Of a stretch of 64,000 nucleotides of DNA, positions 7,406 through 15,743 are shown piece after piece. Below the pieces are notes generated by a model. The model made no database searches. It was not told the DNA's origin and worked only from the letters and a program-made list of their open reading frames with translations. The stretch's first letter is position 1. Every line of letters begins with the position of its first letter. A program made the position numbers and the translations under genes. Source of the DNA: Kutzneria kofuensis (GTDB lineage Bacteria > Actinomycetota > Actinomycetes > Mycobacteriales > Pseudonocardiaceae); assembly GCF_014203355.1 (NCBI RefSeq), contig NZ_JACHIR010000001.1, positions 7,256,038-7,320,037 on the forward strand, written 5' to 3'.

Positions 7406-8027
7406 TCCGATCAAGGTGCTCGTGGTGGACGACCACCCCGTTGTGCGCCAGGGGTTGCGGACGTTCCTCGACCTCCAGGACGACATCACCGTCGTCGGCG
7501 AGGCCGCCGACGGACAGTCCTGTGTGGACGCTACCGCCGAGCTGCGGCCCGATGTCGTGCTGCTGGACCTGAAGATGCCCGGCAGCGGGGGAGTGGAGGC
7601 CCTGCGCGGGCTTCGGGAGAACGGCAGCGCCGCCAAGGTCCTGGTGATCACCAGCTTCACCGACCCGGTCGCCGTGCTGCCGGCGGTCCGGGCCGGCGCC
7701 GCCGGCTACGTCTACAAGGACGTCGACCCGCCGGCCCTGGCCGCCGCCATCCGGGCCGTGCACGCCGGGCACGTGCTGCTGCACCCCGACGTCGCCCGCC
7801 TGCTCGCCGCCGGCGAGGCCCAGCCGCACGGCGTGCACCTCACCGGCCGCGAGCGGGAAGTGCTCAGCGAACTGGCCCGCGGCCGGTCCAACCGGGAGAT
7901 CGCCAAGTCCCTGGTGCTGTCCGAGAAGACGGTGAAGACGCACGTCAGCGCCATCCTGTCCAAGCTCGGCGTGCAGGACCGCACCCAGGCGGCGCTGCAC
8001 GCCGTGCGGACCGGGTTGCTGGATTGA
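7398..8027 (+). CDS. NarL/LuxR-type response regulator
   Basis: A 209-aa protein. The receiver domain (1-120) has the acidic pair DD at 11-12, phospho-acceptor Asp57 in VLLDLKMPG, Thr/Ser at ITSF and the conserved Lys in VYKDVD. A LuxR helix-turn-helix lies at about 143-205 (LTGREREVLSELARGRSNREIAKSL). The start is GTG 7398, inside the end of the kinase gene. It is the cognate partner of the GAF kinase and activates or represses transcription when phosphorylated. Target genes are unknown; the divergent operon starting with the SDR is a candidate because it shares the upstream region. Confidence 0.95.
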   Translation: MADPIKVLVVDDHPVVRQGLRTFLDLQDDITVVGEAADGQSCVDATAELRPDVVLLDLKMPGSGGVEALRGLRENGSAAKVLVITSFTDPVAVLPAVRAGAAGYVYKDVDPPALAAAIRAVHAGHVLLHPDVARLLAAGEAQPHGVHLTGREREVLSELARGRSNREIAKSLVLSEKTVKTHVSAILSKLGVQDRTQAALHAVRTGLLD

Positions 8028-8037
8028 GGGACCGGCA

Positions 8038-8068
8038 GTCCGCCGCCGATGCGAACCGGCGGCCGGAC
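8038..8068. terminator. Convergent hairpin between the response regulator and methyltransferase genes
   Basis: GTCCGCCGCCG and CCGGCGGCCGGAC can pair with one bulge around a 7-nt loop between the two convergent stop codons. There is no U-tract, as is common for actinobacterial terminators. Likely a bidirectional terminator. Confidence 0.4.
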
Positions 8069-9132
8069 TAGTTCCGGACCAGCAGCACCCGGTAGGCGTT
8101 GGAGAAGCCGTGCTTGCGGCCCCACGGCGCGAGCAGCTTGTCGCCGAGGAACGCGAGCACCATCAGCGGCACCGTGATCACCATGCTGGCCTTGCGGGCG
8201 ATCTTGTGCAGGGTGCTCGGCGGCTTCGGGCGCCACGGCACGTCGTTGCCGCCGACGACCCAGTTCGCCCACAGCGCCACCGCGGCGACCATGTCCATTC
8301 CGCCGTGCGGCTCGGCCCGCTGCTCGTCCACCACGCGGAACCCGACCTCCTCGGCCGCCTTGCGCAGGTTGCCGATCGGCATCAGGTTCAGGTGCTGCGG
8401 CTGCAGCCACGGCATCCAGTACCGGCCGAGGATCCGGCCCCACCGGCACTCCGGATCCGGCAACTCGATCACCAGGTGTCCGCCGGGCGGCAGCACGGCC
8501 GCTGCGGCGGACAGCTCAGCCCTGGGATCGAGCGTGTGCTCCAGGTAGTGGAACATGCTGAGCACGTCGTAGTTCCCGGCCAGCTCGGCCGTCATCTCCG
8601 GGAAGTTGCCCCGGAATCCCCGGGCGATCCAGCCCTTCTCCTGGGCCAGCTCCACCCCGGCGCTCATGTCGAGACCGTGGAACTCGGTGTCCGGCAACAC
8701 TTCCGCGGCCGCCCTGCAGAAGTGGCCGTGCCCGGTGCCGACGTCCAGCCACCGCTTGGGCGCGTGGTGCCTGGTCAGCAGCGCGGCCCGGTCCTTCAGC
8801 CCGGCGGTGTTGCCCTCGAACATGGCGGCCATCTGCTGCTCGCCGAGACCGTCGTAGCAGTCACGGTAGTAGAACTCCAGCCCGGCGATGCTCAGCCGCG
8901 GGTTCTGGAAGATGTGCCGGCAGTCCGCGCATTCCGACAGTTCGAACCGGCCCGGCTTGTGCTGCAACAGGTCCACGGTGCGCAGCCGGGTCGTCAGCCG
9001 GGCGCCGCCGCACCAGGGGCAGTCCTCGCGGCGGGGTTCGAAGAAGCGGTCCAGCCCCGCCGCGATGTCGGCGAGGTACTGGGGGCGCCGCGCGGCGACA
9101 GGATCCGTCTCCGGCAGGGAGGAAGCGGTCAT
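8068..9132 (-). CDS. Class I SAM-dependent methyltransferase with N-terminal zinc ribbon
   Basis: A 354-aa protein. The N-terminal four-cysteine ribbon (Cys38/Cys41 in CPWC and Cys68/Cys71 in CADC) precedes a Rossmann methyltransferase domain with motif I LDVGTGHGHF (near residue 130) and FHYLEHTLDP after motif IV. The C-terminal 60 residues include a hydrophobic segment (MVITVPLMVLAFLGD) that could be membrane-associated. The ribbon plus methyltransferase layout is typical of C- or O-methyltransferases acting on sugars and polyketides. No biosynthetic genes adjoin it, so the substrate is open. Confidence 0.85.
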   Translation of the reverse strand: MTASSLPETDPVAARRPQYLADIAAGLDRFFEPRREDCPWCGGARLTTRLRTVDLLQHKPGRFELSECADCRHIFQNPRLSIAGLEFYYRDCYDGLGEQQMAAMFEGNTAGLKDRAALLTRHHAPKRWLDVGTGHGHFCRAAAEVLPDTEFHGLDMSAGVELAQEKGWIARGFRGNFPEMTAELAGNYDVLSMFHYLEHTLDPRAELSAAAAVLPPGGHLVIELPDPECRWGRILGRYWMPWLQPQHLNLMPIGNLRKAAEEVGFRVVDEQRAEPHGGMDMVAAVALWANWVVGGNDVPWRPKPPSTLHKIARKASMVITVPLMVLAFLGDKLLAPWGRKHGFSNAYRVLLVRN

Positions 9133-9151
9133 GCGCGCAGCGTAGCGGCGA

Positions 9152-9700
9152 TCACCGCCCGCTGTCTGCGTGCCGACGGTCGTAAAACCGAGCCGCCCGC
9201 GCGCGATTGCTGCACGAGGGCTTGCAGAACTCCTGGCGACCGTGGGTTTTCACGAAGTACCGGACGCAGCGCGGCGCCGTGCAGGCGGTCAGCTTGGCCA
9301 TGTCCGGCCCGGACAAGAACTCGATGGTGGACCGCGCGTAACCGGCGAGCAAGCGGGCGCGGGCGTCGGCGCGGACGGACCGCAGGCTCGCCGATGGAGT
9401 GTCCGACCAGGACAGTTGCGGCGCGACCGGGTCCAGCGCGGCGGCGTTGTTCACCACGGACAACGCCTCGTCCACGGGCATCAGCCGGGTGGCGTCCGCG
9501 GGGCTCGGCGGGCCGGGGCTGACCGCGCGGGCGAACAGGGCGCGGACCGCCCGCCGCAGCGTGACCAGCTCCTGGCGAAGGTCTTCGTCCCACGGAACGT
9601 CCGGACGCCACTGCTGTGCCGCCGCGACGGTGGCGAGGTCGTCGGCGACGCCGCCGTGACCGTCGTGCCGGATCGTGCTCGCCAACTCCAGCGCCTGCAT
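9152..9700 (-). CDS. CGNR zinc-finger protein
   Basis: A 182-aa protein with an N-terminal ABATE-like region (starting MQALELASTIRHDGHGG) and a C-terminal CGNR zinc finger: CTAPRCVRYFV...CKPSCSNRARAARFY, with four cysteines and SNR in place of GNR. CGNR proteins are actinobacterial DNA-binding regulators of unknown ligand. ATG 9700 was selected because GAGGAGG lies upstream and the longer frame to 9784 would overlap the promoter of the divergent phosphoesterase. It is transcribed toward, and ends 20 bp from, the methyltransferase start. Confidence 0.85.
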   Translation of the reverse strand: MQALELASTIRHDGHGGVADDLATVAAAQQWRPDVPWDEDLRQELVTLRRAVRALFARAVSPGPPSPADATRLMPVDEALSVVNNAAALDPVAPQLSWSDTPSASLRSVRADARARLLAGYARSTIEFLSGPDMAKLTACTAPRCVRYFVKTHGRQEFCKPSCSNRARAARFYDRRHADSGR

Positions 9701-9777
9701 CGTGCTTGACCGCCTCCTCGCCGACACCCTACCGTGCCTAACGGTAAACCTGGAAAATTCCGTTGGGGGGATTTCGA

Positions 9778-10506
9778 GTGGCACTGTTGGCGCAGATCAG
9801 CGACCTGCATCTGGACGGCACCGAGCGGGCGGCGGACCGGGCCCGGCGGGTGCTGGACTACCTGAACGGCCTGGCGCGGCCGGTGGACGCGCTGCTGGTC
9901 ACCGGCGACATCGCCGATCACGGCACGGAGCCCGAGTACGAGGAGGTCGCGGGGCTGCTGGCCACCGTGTCGGTGCCGGTGCTGACCTGCCCCGGCAACC
10001 ACGACGTGCGTGGCCCGTACCGCAAGGCGCTGCTCGGCGACGAGCCGACCGGCGGTCCGATCAACCGCCAGCACACGATCGCCGGCCTCAACATCCTGAT
10101 GGTGGACGGAACCGTGCCGGCCAAGGGGCACGGCTACCTCGACGACGAGACGGTCGGCTGGATCGTCGACCACCTGCGGGACGGGACACCGACGCTGATC
10201 GCGCTGCACCACCCGCCGGCCCGGATGCACGAGCCGTTCCTGGACGGGATTCTGCTGCACGAGCCGGATCGCCTCGCCGCCCTGGTCGAGGGCCATCCGC
10301 AGGTGATCGCCGTGCTCGCCGGCCACGCGCACACCGCCTGCGCCACCACCTTCGCCGGCAAGCCGCTCATCGTCGCGCCCGCGGTGACGTACACGCTGCG
10401 GATGCCGTGGGAGGGTGGCTCGCTCGACAACTGGGACCAGCCGCCCGGCGTGGCGTTCCACGTGGTCGAGGACAACCAGCTCACCACGCACTTCCGGGTC
10501 GCGTGA
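9778..10506 (+). CDS. Calcineurin-like metallophosphoesterase (CpdA/Icc-like)
   Basis: A 242-aa protein with all dinuclear-metal motifs in order: DLH near residue 10, GD in TGDIAD, GNHD, the isolated His of ALHHPP, and the closing GHAHT. This set matches class III cyclic-nucleotide phosphodiesterases of the Icc/CpdA type, which hydrolyse cAMP or other phosphodiesters. The start is GTG 9778 after a TTGGGGGG ribosome site. Its stop overlaps the LysE-type gene as GTGA, so the two are co-translated. Whether cAMP is the true substrate is uncertain. Confidence 0.85.
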   Translation: MALLAQISDLHLDGTERAADRARRVLDYLNGLARPVDALLVTGDIADHGTEPEYEEVAGLLATVSVPVLTCPGNHDVRGPYRKALLGDEPTGGPINRQHTIAGLNILMVDGTVPAKGHGYLDDETVGWIVDHLRDGTPTLIALHHPPARMHEPFLDGILLHEPDRLAALVEGHPQVIAVLAGHAHTACATTFAGKPLIVAPAVTYTLRMPWEGGSLDNWDQPPGVAFHVVEDNQLTTHFRVA

Positions 10507-11081
10507 TCCAGCCGTACGCGGTGATCGGTTTCCTGGCGGCGGTTTTCCCGATCACCGCGACTCCGGGCGCCAGCGTCGCCCTGCTCATCCAGGGCGGCCG
10601 GCGCCGCGCGGTGCCGGTCATCGCCGGCACCGTCACCGGCCTGTACGTGCACGCGACGCTGGCGGTGCTGGGGTTGTCGGCGATCGTCATGCAGTCCAGC
10701 GAAGCCTTCACCGTCGTCCGCGTCGTCGGCGCCGTGTACCTCATCGGCCTCGGCCTGTGGACGTGGTTCGCCGGCGGCGCACAAGCCCCCAAGCCGCGCT
10801 CCGAGCCGACCTATGTCCGGGCGTTGCTGGCCAACGTCCTCAACCCCAAGGCCGCGTCGATCTGCCTCACCCTCGTGCCGCAATTCGTCACGCCACAGGA
10901 GAACCTGGCGGGGCAGATCTACGTCCTCGTCACCGCGCACGCGGTGCTGGCGTTGGTCTGGCTGTCCCTGTGGGCGTTCTTCCTGGGCAAGCTGCCGCGC
11001 ACGGACGTCTTCCGTCGCTGGGCGAAACGCGTCACCGCCGTCGTCCTGGTGACGCTCGGCGTCCGGGCCGCCGCCACCTAG
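10503..11081 (+). CDS. LysE-family amino acid exporter
   Basis: A 192-aa integral membrane protein starting at GTG 10503 within the stop of the phosphoesterase gene. It has the LysE/RhtB signature near the N-terminus (FPITATPGAS, here with T-P-G-A in place of the usual P-G-P) and about six hydrophobic segments, with the mid-protein NVLNPKAASICLTLVPQF motif typical of the family. It likely exports amino acids or related small molecules. It converges on the SsgA-like gene; the two stop codons are the two strands of one CTAG. Confidence 0.85.
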   Translation: MIQPYAVIGFLAAVFPITATPGASVALLIQGGRRRAVPVIAGTVTGLYVHATLAVLGLSAIVMQSSEAFTVVRVVGAVYLIGLGLWTWFAGGAQAPKPRSEPTYVRALLANVLNPKAASICLTLVPQFVTPQENLAGQIYVLVTAHAVLALVWLSLWAFFLGKLPRTDVFRRWAKRVTAVVLVTLGVRAAAT

Positions 11082-11491
11082 GCCGTGAGGGTGGTCAGCG
11101 CGTCGTCCACGCTGACCCACTGGCCTTCGGCCCCCGGCGGCACGAGATCGTACGTGTCGTCCAGGAAGTCGGCCAAGTCCTCCGCGAAGGCGACGAACGT
11201 GGCCAGGCCGGCCGGCGAGCTGATCGTGAGGTCGACCAGCGCGGGGTCGGCCGCGGCCGGGCGGATGCGGACGTCGCCGAGGCCGGCCTCGGCGATCAGG
11301 CCGTCGGCGAGCAGGTCACGGGCGAAGCACCACACGACCGAGCCGGTCGGCGGGACCCGGAACGCGGCGGTGACGGCGTAGGGGTCGCGGGTGTCGTAGC
11401 GGAGTTCGACCGCGACCGAGACCCGCGGCTCCTCCGGCGCCACCAAGTCCAGCACCACCACCGACTGGAGCATCGTGTGGTCGTCACGCAT
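11078..11491 (-). CDS. SsgA-like (SALP) sporulation/cell-division regulator
   Basis: A 137-aa protein of the SsgA family, found only in morphologically complex actinomycetes: VELRYDTRDPYAVTAAFRV, VVWCFARDLLADGL and a C-terminal region ending FLDDTYDLVPPG. SsgB-type members recruit FtsZ to septation sites, and paralogues control septum positioning and spore-wall events. ATG 11491 is preferred to the upstream ATG at 11500 because AAGGG then sits at suitable spacing. The gene is monocistronic and supports a sporulating or filamentous host. Confidence 0.9.
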   Translation of the reverse strand: MRDDHTMLQSVVVLDLVAPEEPRVSVAVELRYDTRDPYAVTAAFRVPPTGSVVWCFARDLLADGLIAEAGLGDVRIRPAAADPALVDLTISSPAGLATFVAFAEDLADFLDDTYDLVPPGAEGQWVSVDDALTTLTA

Positions 11492-11633
11492 CGCCCTCAT
11501 CCCTTCACGTCGCCGCGTGCGACTTGGCCATGCGCGGCGAGTACCGCGCAAGGAGCCCAAGTCTGATCAACGCACCCGGCCGTGTCCACGCGTGTTCCGG
11601 CCGACGGAACGGGGCGTCACCCGGCGGGCCGGT

Positions 11634-12995
11634 TCAGAACTCCGTGTTGATGATCGCTTCCACGAGTGTCTCGCCGGCCGGGGTGAGGGTCACCGTGTCC
11701 TGGGTGAGCACGGCGAGGCCGCGCTCTTCCAGCGAGCGGAACCGGCCGGCCCAGGGCTCGTCGAACAGCGAGCGCCCGAAACGGTTGCGGTGCAGGGAGT
11801 CCCGCAACGGCTGCAGCGTGGTCAGGGCCATCTTGATGGCCCGGGTCTCCTGGCCCTCGGGGGAGAACGCGGTGGCCGAGCCGAGCGGGACGCGGCCGGC
11901 CTCGACGGCGGCGGCGTAGGTCTGCCAGTTGACGTCGGTGATCGCCTCGGAGCGGCGGCAGCTGGAGCTGCCGCCCAGCCCGATGGCCACCTCGGCGTCC
12001 TGCCGGTCCTGGTCGACCATGATGGACTTCCACTTCTCCGGCCCGATCCCGCCGGCGGCGAAGTACATCGTCGGGTGCTCGACGTAGCCGGCGGCGCGCA
12101 GGCCCTCGGTCAGCACGGCCCGCATCTCGTACTGCTCGTCGAGCGTCGGCCAGAAGTGGCCGTCCTTCTCCAGCCGGGCGCGGTAGCTGTCGACCTGCCA
12201 GGCGGCGGGCTTCTCGCCAGCGACGCCGGTGCGGGTCTCGGCGTACGACTTGAGGTGCAACTTGGTGCACACCACCGAGTTCACGCCGGTCTCCAGCACC
12301 ACATCGAGATCGCGCCGGACGCTGTCGACGGTCTGGTCCAGCAGCCCGTACATCAGGTCGATGCTGATCCGCTCGAACCCGACCCGCTGCGCCTCCCGGA
12401 TGAAGTCCACGCACATCTCGGACGTGTGCTCACGGCCGCTCAGCTTCAGCACCGGATCGTCGAACGACTGCACGCCGCAGGACAGCTTGGTGCATCCCTT
12501 GGCCGCCAGCAACTCCAGCTTCTCGGTGGTGAACGTGCTCGGGTCGCCCTCGAACCGCACGGTGGTCTCCGGGCCGAAATTGAAGTGCGACCGGTAGAAG
12601 TCGAGCAGCCGGGCGATGTCCTCGGGCGGCAGCAGCGACGGCGTGCCGCCGAACACGTTGAACTCGCCGATCGGCGCGCTGCTCAACGACGGCACGGTCT
12701 CCAACCACAGCAGGGCTTCCCGGATGTTCCAGTCCACCCACTGGGTCAGCTTGCCCGGATCGCCCTTGACCAGCACGACCGGGTACTGGCAGAACCGGCA
12801 GCGGTAGGCGCAGGTCGGGATGTACGACCAGAGGTGGATCGGGGCGGTGTCCCGCAGCTGCTCGTCCAGGTCGGCCAGGAACGCCTCGGGGGAGTAGTCC
12901 GGGGTGTCGCCGGGGAACACGTGCGCGCCGAAGGGGTCCCGGGTGACGTACTCCAGCAGATGGGTGTTTTCCGGTTGCCGCAGGACGTCCAGCAT
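11634..12995 (-). CDS. HemN-like radical SAM enzyme
   Basis: A 453-aa protein with the radical SAM CX3CX2C motif at Cys62, Cys66 and Cys69 (CAYRCRFC), followed by FNVFGGTPSLL (SAM glycine motif), VRFEGDPSTFT and SCGVQSFDDPVLKLSGR, all characteristic of the coproporphyrinogen III oxidase-like (HemN/HemW) branch. The C-terminal winged-helix-like region is retained. No heme genes adjoin it. ATG 12995 overlaps the stop of the upstream glycosyltransferase (TGATG), so both proteins are made from one transcript. A role in modifying a glycan or nucleotide-sugar-derived product with its partner is inference; the reaction is unknown. Confidence 0.85.
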   Translation of the reverse strand: MLDVLRQPENTHLLEYVTRDPFGAHVFPGDTPDYSPEAFLADLDEQLRDTAPIHLWSYIPTCAYRCRFCQYPVVLVKGDPGKLTQWVDWNIREALLWLETVPSLSSAPIGEFNVFGGTPSLLPPEDIARLLDFYRSHFNFGPETTVRFEGDPSTFTTEKLELLAAKGCTKLSCGVQSFDDPVLKLSGREHTSEMCVDFIREAQRVGFERISIDLMYGLLDQTVDSVRRDLDVVLETGVNSVVCTKLHLKSYAETRTGVAGEKPAAWQVDSYRARLEKDGHFWPTLDEQYEMRAVLTEGLRAAGYVEHPTMYFAAGGIGPEKWKSIMVDQDRQDAEVAIGLGGSSSCRRSEAITDVNWQTYAAAVEAGRVPLGSATAFSPEGQETRAIKMALTTLQPLRDSLHRNRFGRSLFDEPWAGRFRSLEERGLAVLTQDTVTLTPAGETLVEAIINTEF

Positions 12996-15523
12996 CAGAA
13001 CACACCCCCGTTGCCGAAGTAGTTGTGCGCCTCGCCGGATTCCCGGTCCTCGCAGTAGTAGCGCACGAACTCCCGGAACCGCTGCGGCGGCACCTCGTCG
13101 AAGGCCGCCGGCAGCGGCGGCGGGTAGCCGATGTCCTCGCCGACGCTGGCCCGCAGGCGGGCGAAGATCTCGTCGGCGAACTCGAAGTACAGCCGGTAGG
13201 ACGGCGTCTTGTAGACGTGGATCGGGGTGAAGTCGACGACCCGCATCTCGTCGGCGATCTCCTCGATCCGGGCGTGGAGCCGCTGTGCCAGGTCCGGCCC
13301 GAAGAACTCGATCACGTCGGCCGAGTCCAGCAGCGACGGGGTGAGCAGCAGCGGCAGGATGGTGTTCTTGGGGGTGAAGTCCTTGATGGAGAACTCCCAC
13401 GCCTGCAGCGCCTCCGCCTCGGTCAGGTCGACGTCGCGGGTGCTGGGCCGCTCGGGGCGGATGTCCCGCATCACGATGATGCCGTCGTTGCCGTAGGCCC
13501 GGCCGGTGATCACCTCGTCGATGGCGTGGTCCACCCGGCGCGGGTTGATCTCCACCCGCGAGGTCGGCGCGTACACGATGTCCTCGCCGGAGCCGCGCAC
13601 CCGGATGCCGAAGTCCCAGTCGTCGGACAGGTGGTTGACGAACCGCCCGTTGTGCAGCTGGTAGAAGATCTCGATGCCGCCGACCTTCTCGTAGACGTCC
13701 CGGTCCACGGCGAAGCCCTTGCCGTCCGGGAAGCCGCCGAACAGCGCGAACGTCACGGCCCGGCAGCGCAGGGTGCGCTGGATGGCGTCCCAGAGCCGGG
13801 GGCGCGCGGTGAAGTGCTCGGGGTTGTAGTAGTAGTCGCAGACGCCGATGGCGGCCTTGTTGGCCTCCATGGTGCGGAACAGCTCCGGCAGCCAGCGCCG
13901 GTCCACCCGGCAGTCGGCGTCGGCGGACACCAGATAGTAGCGGGTGCCGGCGGCGCGGCCGAGATGCCGGGCGGCGAAGTCCATGCCGGCCTTGCGGGCG
14001 CAGGCCACGCCCTGCTCCGGCTCGTCGAGCAGGTGGATCCTCAGGTCCGGGTGCGCGGCGGCGAACGCCCGGGCCACCGCGACCGTGTCGTCGGTGGAGT
14101 TGTTGTCCACCAGCACGATCTCGTAGAGGTCCTTGTCCAGCTCCTGGGCGTACAGGCTGTCCAGCACGGCCGGCAGGTTGTGCGCCTCGTTGAACACCGG
14201 CAGCACCACCGACAGCCGGGTCCGGGTGGCCAGCATGTCGTCGACCAGCTGTTCGGTCTGGTCGCGGTCGAAGTGCTGCCGGCCGATCCGGTGGTTGTGT
14301 TCCGCCATGCGCGCACGCTTCCCTTCGTCCAGCAGCAGTTCGGCGACGCTGTCCACAAAGGACCGGTCGGGCCGGTCGGTGGTCAGCATCGGGGCCTGGA
14401 AGCCGAGGTGGCCGTACACCGTGTGGTACAGCTCGTAGTCGCTGGTCAGGTACGGCACCTTGGAGGCGATCGCCTCACCGATCGGGTTGCCGTAGCTCTC
14501 GTAGTCGTACGAGGTGAGGAACGAGGCGAGGGTGGCCTCCGCCAACAGGTCCCGGATCGAGTACGCCCGCCCGGTCCGCACCTCGCGCGGCGCCAGCCGG
14601 CCGCCGAACACCACGCGGTCGGTCACGCCGAGATCCGAGGCCAGCCGCTGCAGGTTCTCGTACTCGACGGGATCCTCGGCCGGGTCACCGGCGACGAAGA
14701 GGTGCACGCCGGGCAGCCACGCGATCAGGTGGAGGTCACGGTCGATGCGCTTCTGCGGGATCACCCTGGTGCAGCGGGCGATCAGCGGGGCGTCGGCCGG
14801 AATGCCGAAGTGCTCCCGAAAACCCGGGTTCCGGCGCGTCGGCGAGTGGTCGAAGGTGTTCGGCAGCACGGCGATGTCGTGCAGCCCCCGCGCCCAGGAG
14901 AGCGTTTTCCGCCTGGCCTCGTCGTGTAGGGCGACGTACTGGATGTGCGGCGAGTCGACGGGCTGGACGGCGTGCGGATAGGGGTCGCTGCCGTACTTCC
15001 CGGTGCCGGGCTCGCTCTGCCACATCAGGTCGTGGTCGCGCCACAGCACGAACCGCCCCAGCCCGGCCTCGCGCCCGTACCGCTCGATCGCCCGGTACAA
15101 CGCCTTGGTGTAGGTGATGTTCTCCGGCAGCGTGCCGTTCTCCACCACCACGAACGTCACCCCGGCCCGCCGCCACGCGGCCACGATCCGGTCCGCCACC
15201 CGCTCGGCCAGTGCCTCCACGCGCGGCAGCAGTTCCGTCCGGCCGGCGCCGACGACCTCGCGCAGCACGGCCGCGACGAACCCCCCGTGATATCCCTCGA
15301 TCCCCGCCAAATCCGGCCGGTCCAGCCGCACCCAGTCCGGCAGCGCGGAGGATTCCTCCCGGTACGGCCGGAAGAACGCGTTCTTGTCGGCCTTGATGTC
15401 GTAGCCCAGATCCAGGTGCACCCGGTAGCCGCGGTCGCGGAACACCGATGCCGTCTTCACGAACTCGACCACGAGTCCGGAGATCGGGGTCGCGTCGAAC
15501 GAGATTCCCCACAGCACCGACAT
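12995..15523 (-). CDS. Tandem glycosyltransferase fusion (GT4-like plus GT2) with unknown C-terminal domain
   Basis: An 842-aa protein. Residues 1-420 are a GT-B, GT4-like unit (FVLWRDHD, IARCTRVIPQKRIDRDL, and an acceptor/donor region with YESYGNPIGEAIASKVP). Residues about 436-650 are a GT2 GT-A unit starting LSVVLPVFNEAHNLP, with SADADC as the DxD-type motif near 534 and the DDWDFGIRVRG acceptor motif. A further 180 residues (about 665-842) match nothing I recognise and contain no obvious membrane segment. ATG 15523 begins the first beta strand, although the ribosome site is weak. It is the first gene of a two-gene operon with the radical SAM enzyme. Confidence 0.8.
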   Translation of the reverse strand: MSVLWGISFDATPISGLVVEFVKTASVFRDRGYRVHLDLGYDIKADKNAFFRPYREESSALPDWVRLDRPDLAGIEGYHGGFVAAVLREVVGAGRTELLPRVEALAERVADRIVAAWRRAGVTFVVVENGTLPENITYTKALYRAIERYGREAGLGRFVLWRDHDLMWQSEPGTGKYGSDPYPHAVQPVDSPHIQYVALHDEARRKTLSWARGLHDIAVLPNTFDHSPTRRNPGFREHFGIPADAPLIARCTRVIPQKRIDRDLHLIAWLPGVHLFVAGDPAEDPVEYENLQRLASDLGVTDRVVFGGRLAPREVRTGRAYSIRDLLAEATLASFLTSYDYESYGNPIGEAIASKVPYLTSDYELYHTVYGHLGFQAPMLTTDRPDRSFVDSVAELLLDEGKRARMAEHNHRIGRQHFDRDQTEQLVDDMLATRTRLSVVLPVFNEAHNLPAVLDSLYAQELDKDLYEIVLVDNNSTDDTVAVARAFAAAHPDLRIHLLDEPEQGVACARKAGMDFAARHLGRAAGTRYYLVSADADCRVDRRWLPELFRTMEANKAAIGVCDYYYNPEHFTARPRLWDAIQRTLRCRAVTFALFGGFPDGKGFAVDRDVYEKVGGIEIFYQLHNGRFVNHLSDDWDFGIRVRGSGEDIVYAPTSRVEINPRRVDHAIDEVITGRAYGNDGIIVMRDIRPERPSTRDVDLTEAEALQAWEFSIKDFTPKNTILPLLLTPSLLDSADVIEFFGPDLAQRLHARIEEIADEMRVVDFTPIHVYKTPSYRLYFEFADEIFARLRASVGEDIGYPPPLPAAFDEVPPQRFREFVRYYCEDRESGEAHNYFGNGGVF

Positions 15524-15633
15524 GCACCCAACGCTAACTCCGCCGGAGGCCACCGAGGCCGCTCACCCGGTCAGGTTTGCCCGGAACTCCCTCTCGCACT
15601 GCGTACTCCGCCGCCAGGTACTACGGTGCCCCC

Positions 15634-15719
15634 GCGAGTCCCGCCCAGCGTCACAACGAATGTCGGTTTCCGTCATCTGCGCCAGGCGCGCATTCGGTGT
15701 GTCGGAGAGCGGGACTCGC
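15634..15719. repeat. Long intergenic palindromic repeat, copy A
   Basis: An 86-bp imperfect inverted repeat between the divergent glycosyltransferase and ltrA genes. The outer arms GCGAGTCCCGC/GCGGGACTCGC are perfect, and the inner arms contain CGAATG/CATTCG. The sequence closely resembles copy B at 23489-23588, including ACGAATGTCGGTTTCC versus ACCGAATGTCGTTTTCC. This is a dispersed element, probably a MITE-like or REP-type repeat. Confidence 0.75.
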
Positions 15720-15743
15720 CGGGGTTGAGCGAGAGTATGCGGC

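Noticed and set aside
13025-14929. 634-codon plus-strand open frame
   Set aside because: Antisense shadow of the glycosyltransferase fusion; valine/histidine/glycine-rich without domain similarity.
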